DNA from: Ctena decussata | Taxonomy: Eukaryota > Mollusca > Bivalvia > Lucinida > Lucinidae | Reading direction: 5' to 3' | Assembly (NCBI GenBank): GCA_963989385.1 | Contig: OZ022502.1 | Coordinates: 50,275,454-50,339,453, forward strand | Length of the DNA: 64,000 nucleotides | Shown here: piece by piece, positions 57,201-64,000 of the stretch | Numbering within the stretch: the first letter of the stretch is position 1 | How the letters are laid out: each line of letters opens with the position of its first letter | Program-made: the position numbers and the translations under genes | The notes under the pieces: model-generated | What the model saw: the letters and a program-made list of their open reading frames with translations, nothing else | What the model was told of the DNA's origin: nothing | Databases searched by the model: none

Positions 57201-57421
57201 GGGCCCTTAATTTCGAGCGCTCGGATACTACATCAGAAAATGCCCCAAGACGGTCGACCAGAGTTAGAAAGAAACCGACATGGCAACAGTCTGGTGACTA
57301 TTGCATGGGTATATCTAAGCAAACTATGATGTTGCAGTCTTTGTTGACCTCTAGTGCTGTTCTGAAACTTGATCCGAAAATAATCAGTGCAGTTGTAAAA
57401 GGAATCAGTGATTCATTGTAA
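54215..57421 (+). CDS. pol: Pol, second part: RT, RNase H and integrase
   Basis: Same frame as the first part; the first Met is at 54230. RT: VLDMKSGYHQ and the catalytic YLDD at about 54416. RNase H: VHTDASLKGLGVVLY and IVTDNNPLTY to DADSLSRH. Integrase: zinc-binding H-H-C-C (MGHPSKDRTL..CDRCIKRKS), then the catalytic D (CLDYLTLE), D (HSDQGANF) and E (GMTERFNR). A C-terminal tail of about 200 residues is acidic and Thr/Ser/Val-rich and ends with RRSTRVRKKPTW, a motif frequent in Ty3 Pol tails. No chromodomain. Without readthrough or suppression of the TAG this part would not be made from gag-pol. Confidence 0.93.
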   Translation, partial: FTVLDMKSGYHQVEVFEEHKCRTAFTVGPLGFWEFNRLPFGLNNAPATYQRLMEQCLGDLNMKICAIYLDDLIIFSDSLEQHLERLDKVLTRLKECNLKLNAKKYNFLQTKVKYVGHFVSESGVEADPEKIDKVINWPTPKNAEEVRQFTSFAGYYRRFVKDFSKIAKPLTDLHPNTSFKKGKKVTSSKPFSWGIEQQDAFDKLKQSLSSPPILGFADYDLPFEVHTDASLKGLGVVLYQKQNGKMRVISYASRGLRGSERNYPSSKLEFLALKWAITEKLHDYLYGTKFTIVTDNNPLTYALSKAKLDATGHRWLSSLASYDFNIIYRPGASNVDADSLSRHPSNQQSAEIPSESVKVLCGCVVSAPIHSVAMSIDVLEATEFPGEPMPQVDMREIRKQQYSDSLLGFWVRAVRDRKQPDRTNIRSREDSAMQKSFNNLKLIRGILYRETVVENEKKNQLVLPSCYIEQVLSGLHNDMGHPSKDRTLSLLRDRFFWPGMTADTDTWIANCDRCIKRKSKTDIRAPLVNITSTYPLQLACLDYLTLEPSKGNISNVLVITDHFTRFAVAIPTKNQTAKTTADVLYKEFIVRYGIPARLHSDQGANFESSIIKELCQLMGINKSRTSPYHASGNGMTERFNRTLISMIGTLETDKKQNWKQYISPLVHAYNCIKHESTGYAPYTLLFGREPKLPVDIAFGLYNNDDKDNSYSEYVSDLQSKINEVFDLVQKNADKARDKQKVYYDMKARAAQLKVGDRVLVKILAHDGKHKLSDKWADEVYIVSEQPNADIPVYKVKREDGEGNVRTLHRNHLLHLGNKLQDCSVFQNRPTPQPREKKNVSEENPFQVPTAETNTVSDDTEPISVSDNVKPVPVPRKRRNQSKTASKTEDVDEEDVDMVVVTTTTTTNLIDKDAEVVSSVDDSTAGSTVSGAAGTLEPVDLGEHGDAHELDHDRVLETEGVSADTESHISVESEAEVESLAPTDVEVVASTELNTNGALNFERSDTTSENAPRRSTRVRKKPTWQQSGDYCMGISKQTMMLQSLLTSSAVLKLDPKIISAVVKGISDSL

Positions 57422-57442
57422 ATGACGAGACGTCATTTGATG

Positions 57443-57455
57443 AAGAGGGGGAGGG
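57443..57455 (+). promoter_or_regulatory. Polypurine tract
   Basis: AAGAGGGGGAGGG ends at the base before the 3' LTR; primer for plus-strand DNA. Confidence 0.88.
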
Positions 57456-58082
57456 TGTAACAAGTACAGATTTTCATATTTTTTAAATCATTTTGGAATC
57501 GAGTCAGTTCTGCAGACATTTCTGTCAGTATTATATTTTTGTAAATAATTGATGGCACAAATAAGCCATTGATTCACTTATTTGTATTTTAATCAAATTT
57601 ATATGAGACAACCTTAAAGCGAGTCTCTTTAAGGAGATTATGTTTACCTGTCAAAACTGTATTTGCCTTGTGGCAAGTCTTTATCACCGTCTGTATTGTA
57701 AATCCTAGGTAGATAATTGCTTGAGTAGTTTTTGTGAAGAGTCTTTTTCATTGGCTAGTGTAGAGATAGTGGTAAATCTGTCCTTTCTTCTTGGTTGACT
57801 TTTGAGGCTAGAAGACATTTCTTGGTGTTTGACAAGTTTTGAAAAAAAATTCTTTCTTCATATTTCCCAGTCATCTTTGTATCTTAGAAGCATGAATCTT
57901 CACAGCACCACTGAGACTTGACGTGTGAGAAGAGCCGATGAGTGTGATCTAAGCCCATAGCTTGGATCATTTATCATCCTATCTTGAAGTTGTATGTGGC
58001 TCGACAATAAATATGTGGAAACTACTAATAGTAGCTGTTTTCCTTACGAGTTAGCCGGGGCACAGATTACGGACCGGTTACA
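57456..58082 (+). repeat. 3' LTR
   Basis: 627 bp. The only difference found by eye is CACCGTC here versus CACCATC in the 5' LTR. AATAAA at 58006-58011. Confidence 0.95.
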
Positions 58083-58087
58083 CTTAA
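58083..58087. repeat. Target site duplication, right
   Basis: CTTAA. Confidence 0.9.
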
Positions 58088-58125
58088 CACACTGAGCTAC
58101 TTCAGCTCCTCCCCTCATCAGAACT
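58083..58125 (-). repeat. tRNA-derived SINE, part 2 (head)
   Basis: The reverse complement GAAGTAGCTCAGTGTGTTAA is an A-box region; continues the SINE at 46010-46183. Confidence 0.65.
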
Positions 58126-58531
58126 GCATCAGCAAGTGGTAATTCTTTGATCCTATTATCATTAAAACACCAGCCAGATTTAGGTGTTAACAAATCGGTA
58201 TAGCTGGTGTATTTCAACATATTTTGGTATAGTTTGTTGACTAGGAGATTCCAGCAGTCCTGAACTGAATAGGTCCCTGCTCCCCACCCTCTCTTCCCCC
58301 TCCCTCCTCCACCATCACCACCACACAAGCCCACACCCACTCCCCTTTTTTCACTCCATAATAATCTCCTTTCCTATGATTTATGACTTCTTTATTGGTT
58401 TCTTCCCCATTCTCTTACTCACCCTTTCTAATCGCAAAAGGGTTTTTTAAGTTTGATAATTCCGAGAAGTTGGGGTGAAATATGTACATTTATGCATTTG
58501 AGAAGTATTACATGTGTACTTGAAACATATT

Positions 58532-58777
58532 TGAGCTGTGACACAAGAAAACCAACAAAGTGGCTAGTGTGCCCTGCGAAGTCTCAGATCAGCCTGGGCA
58601 TCTGCCCAGTCTGATCAGAGTCTGAGCTTTGCCCCTTTAGGGTAGCTATGCATCTAAGCTAGCTCCATGATCATGCAGACAGCAAAGATTCTGATCAGAC
58701 TGGACAAATACCCAGGCTGATCTGAGCCTTTGCTGGAAACACATGCCACTTTGCTGGTTTTGTTGTGTCACGGCTCA
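58532..58777. mobile_element. MITE family 1 copy
   Basis: TGAGCTGTGACACAAGAAAA to TTTTGTTGTGTCACGGCTCA. Confidence 0.87.
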
Positions 58778-58807
58778 TTTTTACAGGGTCCTGAACCCTC
58801 ACATATG

Positions 58808-58997
58808 GTATAAAGCTCCAGATAAGGTGGGGTTTTGAGGACGACTCCACTGTTTTTCTCAATGAAAACATTTGTTGTTACCCCTCATTAGAACCATCTT
58901 GATGGTTCTTCTAATGAGGGATCACAACATATGTTTTTTATGGAGAAATATGGAAAATTGTCCCAAAATTATGTTACTTCTTCTTTTCTGGAGCACT
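58808..58997. mobile_element. MITE family 4 copy
   Basis: AGCTCCAGATAAGGTGGGGT; central AACCATCTTGATGGTT; right TTCTTTTCTGGAGCACT. Confidence 0.7.
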
Positions 58998-59184
58998 GTT
59001 GAAAGTTGAACTTAGACAGAATGGTGTCTCTTTAAATGGCTGAATGAAATGCTGTGTCATATTTTAAAGGACATGGGAGCAGTCAATTTATCACTCTGAT
59101 ATTAAAATAAATGCCAAGGACATAATGCTAAAATTTATGTAATTAAGCTCCAGACATTGTGGAATATTTAGGATAAATTGGTAC

Positions 59185-59420
59185 TCTTCTAAGGGAAGCA
59201 ACTCTGCTATTAATATTTTTGCCTTACTTCTCGGTGCGGGTCAACTAAGAGAGGAAAAAAAGATATAATGCTCCAAGCGGAAAGAACTTGCTCCCACAGG
59301 AGAGTAGACCTGATCTTGAAAGGCATTAGCTATCTAGGGAAGCAAACAAAAAAGCCACAAAAGCTGCTTCCCTTTGAAAATTTGGCAGAAAAACATTGTG
59401 GTATACCTCTGCACTTTAAT
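59185..59420. mobile_element. MITE family 2 copy
   Basis: AAGGGAAGCAACTCTGCTAT to AACATTGTGGTATACCTC; centre TTGCTCCCACAGGAG. Confidence 0.65.
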
Positions 59421-59548
59421 GATGATATTGAAGTCATTTTGTTTATTCTGCATGAAACTGTGGTATTAACTGAGCCCTGATATACATGTATGCATTTCTG
59501 AGGAGACACAAAATAGGTGTTCATTGAAGGGTAGTGACAGTTTTCCAC

Positions 59549-59763
59549 AACTCAAGATAAGGAGTTGGGGATAAAATATAAGACAATTAAAGACAATTTT
59601 TGTTAAATCTGCATAGAACATGTCATAGAACATGTCGTGACTCTTCATCTGAACTGCCTCATTGAGGCAGTTCAGATAAGAGGTCACAACATATGTTTTT
59701 GATGAGAAATGATAAATAAGAAAAATTATCATATACTCCCTGTTTTCTAAAGCTCTTATTATC
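59549..59763. mobile_element. MITE family 4 copy
   Basis: AACTCAAGATAAGGAGTTGG; central GAACTGCCTCATTGAGGCAG; right TTTTCTAAAGCTCT. Confidence 0.7.
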
Positions 59764-59830
59764 GGAATTATCATCATATTTCCTTGTATGGGATATTTGT
59801 GTATATTAAAACCTTGGCTAACTTTTGCAG

Positions 59831-59919
59831 GTCGGACATGTTAAATATGAACCTGTAGTATCCTGAAAGTGCAAGCATTACCCAGTGGATCTTATATAGG
59901 CCTCAGTATATCTCACAAG
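59831..59919 (+). other. AFMID: Probable AFMID 5' UTR exon
   Basis: Acceptor TTTTGCAG and donor CAAG|GTAAGT are both strong. It contains only a six-codon upstream ORF starting ATGTTAAATATG, so it is non-coding; linked to AFMID by position only. An exon further upstream is implied. Confidence 0.5.
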
Positions 59920-62900
59920 GTAAGTCTCATTTTTTTTTAAATTTATGCAACTTTTAAAAGCTTTGACTAGCTGACTGACTGACTGACCGACTGACTGACC
60001 AACCAACCAACTGAGAATTGTATACAATTGCTCAATTATCAAATAATGTATCACAGTTAGGCTGATGTGATAAAATATGAAGAAAGAAAAATAATGTCAT
60101 AAAAAAAGATACATGTATGTTCACTTGATCTCTTATATTGTGTAAACTTAAATTTAGACTAACATTTTAAGCAAAGTAATACAGTAGGGAAAGACATTAT
60201 TTAGAACATAAATGAACTGGTTGATGACATATTGCAGTATACCACCAAAGATTAAGGTGATTGGGTATGCCTCCCTGCTATTTCCCCTTTTTTACAAAGG
60301 GGTAAATTTTTTGTGACTTCCTGTTAGCTTCCCTGCACAATGAAACCTTCCAAAAGGGGTCTACTGTATAATGAAAGACTTTGCTTCTAGATAAATGAAT
60401 TCCTTCTTTTGAGAGTTGACTCTCATTGAGAAGAGAAGAAAAACTTAAACAGGCAGAGTTTATTCCCCTGAAGTGTACCCATACACCCATATTGATTTAA
60501 TTTTTTTGTAGTGAAACTTCTACATTTGTTACACGAGAAGAAGAGATGCCATCCACACTAAACACAGAAACTGCATCCAGAGAGGTAACTTTTATTTCCT
60601 GTTCTCTTTTATGTAACCTGTAAAACAAGGAAATATTCAAAGCTTAAGTATTATTGCTTTCGTTCTGATCCTTAAACTTGTAATTATGAAATGTTGTACT
60701 TTGTCATATTCATGAAATAAAATATGTTTAAACTAAAGCTTGAAGAATGGTGCAATTGCTATGTAGTGACAGTTTCTGTTAAGGGTTTTTATGTTCTTGG
60801 CTCAGTTGTTCAAAACTAATCACTGACAGCCTTAGTTAATGAGATGATACATTTTCAATTGTATTGGACAAAAAAAACTACCTTTTTTTGCCGAAAAAAT
60901 GTTTCAGCAAAAATGTAAGCGTTATTGATTTTATGTGTTCTGGAAGATTTAATGAATCTTTGACTAATGACTTTGTTAAGTTATAATGATGCTTTGAACA
61001 ACAGGGCCCTGACAGTTATTTTGCAATTACTGCTTTGCCTAGAAATGGACACAATTTGAATATTCTATGTAGAGGTCAAGGTAAATGTCAAGGTTATTCT
61101 GCTCAGTTTTTCTTCTCAGCATGCCATCATCCCCATGGAATGGGAAGCTGCAAGAAAAAAATCAGGGTCATATTTATAAAACCACTTAAGTCATTGCTAT
61201 GCTGTTGCTAGGGCCAAATTTCTATGAAGGAGATTCCCTACAACTGTGAAATTTGCTCTGGAGGAACAGTCTTTTCCAGAACAAATTTCATAGTTGTAGG
61301 GAATCTCCTTCTTAGAAATTCAGCCTTAGCAACAGCATAGCAACCACTTAAGTTGTTTTATAAATACGGCCCCAGGTATTTTTATACGCCCGTTTTGAAA
61401 AAATGGACGTATTATGTCGTGGCGCTGTCCGTCCGTCCGTCCGTCCGTCTGTCCGTCCGTAAACATTCTTGTGCGCGCCATAACTCAGTAACCATTAGGG
61501 ATATCTTCATGAAATTTTATAGGCATATGTATTAGGTTGGGGGAACGTGTCGCGTACAAGAATGGCTGCTCCCCCTTTCTTAGTTTCGAAGTTATGCCCC
61601 TTTGATCATTTTTTCCCCTGCAAGTCTTGTGCGCGCCATAACTAGATAACCGTTTGGGATATCTTTATAAAACTTCATAGCAATGTGTATGAATTCCTAA
61701 CGATGTGTTGCGTACAAAAATGGCTGCTCTCCCTGTCTTCGTTTTAGAGTTACGACCATTTCATTAGTACTTTGAGCCTATTTTTGTGTTTACTTACCTT
61801 GTGCATTCCATAACTAAGTGGTAACCGTTTGGAATATCATGATGAAACTTTATAGCAATGTGCATGATCACAAGACAATGTGTCATATATAAGAATGGTT
61901 GCTCCCTCTTTCTTAATTTTGGAGTAACCTCCATTTGATTAGTATTTTCAGGTTGTTTCTCATTCACCCCATATCTCCTGAACCTTTTGAAATATTAGAA
62001 TGAAGCTTTGTAGGAATGTGTATAATAATGGGGCAATGTATCCTGAACAAGAACCACAACTCTGGCTTACTTACTGAATTATCTGCCCTTGCATAAATTT
62101 CCTGTTTACTCTAACTCCTTAACCATTCAAAATAAATGGAAAATCATTTCAAGGGAATATAGTACAACCAAAAAAGGCCTATCTAGTATGTTTAGGTTGT
62201 CTCCCTTGTACCACTTTGTCTGTCTATCCTTTTGTAGGCAATCTTGTTCATTCTGTTTCTGCTTTATGACATTTAAACGGGCGTATTATGCGCGACTTGC
62301 GAAGCCCTTGTCTAAATTTGTTTTCAGGAGCTTGAGTATCACTATTCACCCTCAAGATGGTCTCACAGGCTGGGCCCTGACAAAATAATACAAGATCATA
62401 TCAATACTACACTAAAGGGTAAGATATATTGTACAGTCTTTGACTTTGTGACGCTGCTATTTATACCTTTAGAGTTAAAGATACTCTAATGTGCTTAAAT
62501 ATTGGGACGCCTAAAAAAAAATTTGATGTCCATTTGGGACAAATACAAAATTTATGGTTTTAAGTGCCCCAGTACATGAGCACATTAGGGTAGGTTAGGA
62601 AATGCTTAGAAGACATTTGATTAGAAACACATATGTTTATTTACATATACTGTATTTGTTTTTTCTTGTTTTCCTTTTCTTTTTTTTTCTTTTTTTGAAA
62701 ATTGTGTGTTGTGGACCCTTTAGAATTGCCATGCCTTCAACATATTTTGCTTTAGATAACTAGAAGATTGACCCCTTTCATAATATCGTGACCCCTCTAT
62801 GGGAGGTCAAATGATGATTCGGGAAGAAGATAATATCAGTGATTCCACCCTTCCACTGGTCCCCTTTCCCACTCCGCCACCCAACCACAAACAAAACATA

Positions 62901-64000
62901 AATAACATAAATAATCAATAAATTGTAGTAGGAGGAGAAAAATCTGTAAAGAAAGTTTCGTTGAGTCCCCTGACCGGGGATCGATCTCACAACCCCAAGA
63001 TTATAAAGCGAGCACACAACCACTAGGCTAAAAGGTACGGACCAGTGAGACCGGTCAGTTATACTCTCTATATACCTATATACATATTTACACATCATAT
63101 ATTGGCCGTACTATTACACTCTTCCATCCTACCAAGGACATTTGTATCAAATGTTAAGGAAATGAAATAACTATAATGCAGGTTCTTTTTGACTCCGTAG
63201 CCATTGCTTCACCCTTGGGCTCCAACGTTAATCATCCTGGCACCAGGCACCACTGTAGTAGGAAGAGAAAAATCTGTAACGAAAATTTCGTCAAGCACCC
63301 CGACCGGAGATCGAACTCAGGACCCCAAGATTATAAAGCAAGCACACAACCACTAGGCAAAAAGTCCGGACCAGTTAGACTGGTCAGTTATATACTCTAT
63401 ATACCTATATACATATTTACACATCATATATTGGCCGTACTATTACAAAATGAATATATCCCCCACCAACCAATCCCCTCTTCAGTACCCACCCCCAAAA
63501 AAAGAAATAAAGTATAGGAGATAAAAGTAAACCTTTGCAAATTATTTGCTTAATTACAAAGCTTAATCAGTTAGTAGAAAAGTGAAATAAGTTACTTTTG
63601 AAATTTGGTTACATTATTTAGCTTTGCTATACAATGTTTTAGTAATTTTTTCTGACAGAGTTTTGCAAAAATTTCGTCTGTTTCCAGGCAGTGAGACTGC
63701 AAGAGCCAGTGTTGAATGTGAGTTGGGGATCTCCTATGGACTAGGAGACAGGGAGAAGTTTGATATATATGGGGCTCAGACTCTTCCAGGAGGTATGTAG
63801 GATTTTAGAGCTGCCATCTTTACCCGAAATATTTGGGAAGAGGAGCCAGAGTAGACAGAGTAAAATCTGTTGATATTGCCAGTAAAGAACAGTCTGGTCT
63901 AATTATAGTCAAGCTGCTTGCCATTTTGTGTGCATTGTTTAGCATGGGTAGTAAAATGAGCTGCAACATGACAAAACCAACAAAGTGGCATGTGTTCCCA
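59831..64000 (+). CDS. AFMID: Kynurenine formamidase / arylformamidase (AFMID), 5' part
   Basis: Exons: 59831-59919 (probable 5' UTR), 60512-60584 (ATG at 60546), 62328-62418, 63688-63792; continues beyond the window. The deduced start is MPSTLNTETASRE, then LEYHYSPSRWSHRLGPDKII, then GSETARASVECELGISYGLG and REKFDIYGAQTLPG. This matches the N-terminus of animal AFMID (ELExxYxPSRW; YG.G..EK.DIY.P before the HGGYW oxyanion motif, which would be in the next exon). AFMID is an alpha/beta hydrolase that turns N-formyl-kynurenine into kynurenine and formate (family knowledge). The catalytic Ser, Asp and His lie outside the window. Phases 0, 1, 1 are consistent. Confidence 0.9.
59966..60013. repeat. 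Degenerate (CTGA)n / (CCAA)n microsatellite
   Basis: GACTAGCTGACTGACTGACT running into CCAACCAACCAACTGA, the kind of tail seen on SINE copies here. Confidence 0.75.
60255..60488. mobile_element. MITE family 2 copy
   Basis: AGGTGATTGGGTATGCCTCC to GTGTACCCATACACC; ends about 20 bases before the AFMID exon at 60512. Confidence 0.75.
60546..60584 (+). CDS. AFMID: AFMID first coding exon
   Basis: The exon spans 60512-60584 (acceptor TTGTAG, donor GAG|GTAACT); ATG at 60546 gives MPSTLNTETASRE in phase 0. Confidence 0.8.
61165..61373. mobile_element. Palindromic MITE, separate family
   Basis: GGTCATATTTATAAAACCAC and ATAAATACGGCCC termini, GCTATGCTGTTGCTA / TAGCAACAGCATAGC, then GGAGATTCCCTACAACTGTG / ATAGTTGTAGGGAATCTCC. 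In an AFMID intron. Confidence 0.85.
61374..62296 (-). mobile_element. pearl/Helentron-like element, reverse orientation
   Basis: Starts TATACGCCCGTTTTGAAAAA with ATGGACGTATTA, then (GTCC)n at about 61426-61460, then about five core units (GCGCGCCATAACTCAGTAAC, TAGCAATGTGTATGA). The far end has AAACGGGCGTATTATG. Confidence 0.8.
62328..62418 (+). CDS. AFMID: AFMID coding exon 2
   Basis: ELEYHYSPSRWSHRLGPDKI; acceptor TTTTCAG, donor AAGG|GTAAGA, phase 1 out. Confidence 0.92.
62915..63117 (-). repeat. tRNA-derived SINE, copy 1 of a direct pair
   Basis: The reverse complement shows CCTAGTGGTTGTGTGCTCGC and GAGATCGATCCCCGGTCAGG (A and B boxes); 3' flank ATACATATTTACACATCATA. Confidence 0.7.
63257..63450 (-). 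repeat. tRNA-derived SINE, copy 2 of a direct pair
   Basis: Same arrangement, with CCTAGTGGTTGTGTGCTTGC and GAGTTCGATCTCCGGTCGGG; GTAGTAGGA-GAGAAAAATCTGTAA occurs at the left of both. Confidence 0.7.
63688..63792 (+). CDS. AFMID: AFMID coding exon 3
   Basis: SETARASVECELGISYGLGD and REKFDIYGAQTLPG; acceptor TTCCAG, donor GGAG|GTATGT, phase 1 out. Confidence 0.92.
63957..64000. mobile_element. MITE family 1, cut by the window edge
   Basis: TGAGCTGCAACATGACAAAA and CCAACAAAGTGGCATGTG. Confidence 0.75.

Larger units (their letters stand above)
46184..58082 (+). mobile_element. Ty3/mdg4 (gypsy) LTR retrotransposon, 11.9 kb
   Basis: Two 627 bp LTRs (TG...CA), CTTAA target duplication, tRNA primer site, polypurine tract, and gag then pol in the order protease-RT-RNase H-integrase, which is the Ty3 order. 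No env ORF and no chromodomain seen. By eye the LTRs differ at one position, so the insertion is recent. Unusual parts are a 4.85 kb leader with an SGNH-like ORF and a nested TIR element. One in-frame TAG interrupts pol. Confidence 0.95.
58126..59830. other. 5' flank of AFMID
   Basis: MITE copies at 58532-58777 (family 1), 58808-58997 (family 4), 59185-59420 (family 2) and 59549-59763 (family 4). No other gene seen; the promoter would be here or further left. Confidence 0.5.

Noticed and set aside
62778..63098. 106-residue - strand ORF
   Set aside because: Lies in an AFMID intron over a SINE; no conserved domain or splice support.
63257..63400. Possible tRNA genes at the paired repeats
   Set aside because: Two diverged copies with shared non-tRNA flanks indicate a duplicated SINE.

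Overview
This is nuclear genomic DNA of an animal, most likely a bivalve mollusc. The evidence is spliced genes with GT-AG introns, heavy loads of palindromic MITEs, tRNA-derived SINEs, and several tandem-repeat elements built like the oyster 'pearl'/Helentron elements (core array, GACG-type microsatellite, terminal hairpin). The species cannot be named from the sequence.

Three host genes are supported. (1) A small secreted two-domain Kazal-type protease inhibitor lies on the + strand at 2033-4430. (2) The centrosomal/P-body coiled-coil protein CCHCR1 lies on the - strand. Twenty-one coding exons can be traced from the ATG at 44368-44370 to the TGA at 8809-8811, and the splice phases agree at every junction but one. 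At that junction (38987 to 33294) an exon appears to be missing. (3) The 5' part of AFMID (kynurenine formamidase, tryptophan catabolism) lies on the + strand from about 59831 and runs off the right edge. CCHCR1 and AFMID are divergent; Kazal and CCHCR1 converge.

Between CCHCR1 and AFMID sits an 11.9 kb Ty3/mdg4 (gypsy) LTR retrotransposon at 46184-58082. It has 627 bp LTRs with one difference found by eye and a 5 bp target duplication (CTTAA). Its gag resembles the PNMA type, a UUUAAAC heptamer abuts the gag stop and leads into pol in the -1 frame, and one in-frame TAG interrupts the reverse transcriptase. Its 4.85 kb leader is unusual: it carries an SGNH/GDSL-hydrolase-like ORF and a nested 2.0 kb terminal-inverted-repeat element. 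The element landed inside a tRNA-derived SINE.

The CCHCR1 introns hold the rest: at least four palindromic MITE families in many copies, Tigger/pogo-like TA-flanked elements, a LINE inserted into the RNase H region of another LINE, a 94 bp x 14 tandem array carrying palindromic oestrogen-response-element-like sites, and a 4.3 kb array of about 450 bp monomers rich in extended AGGTCA half-sites.
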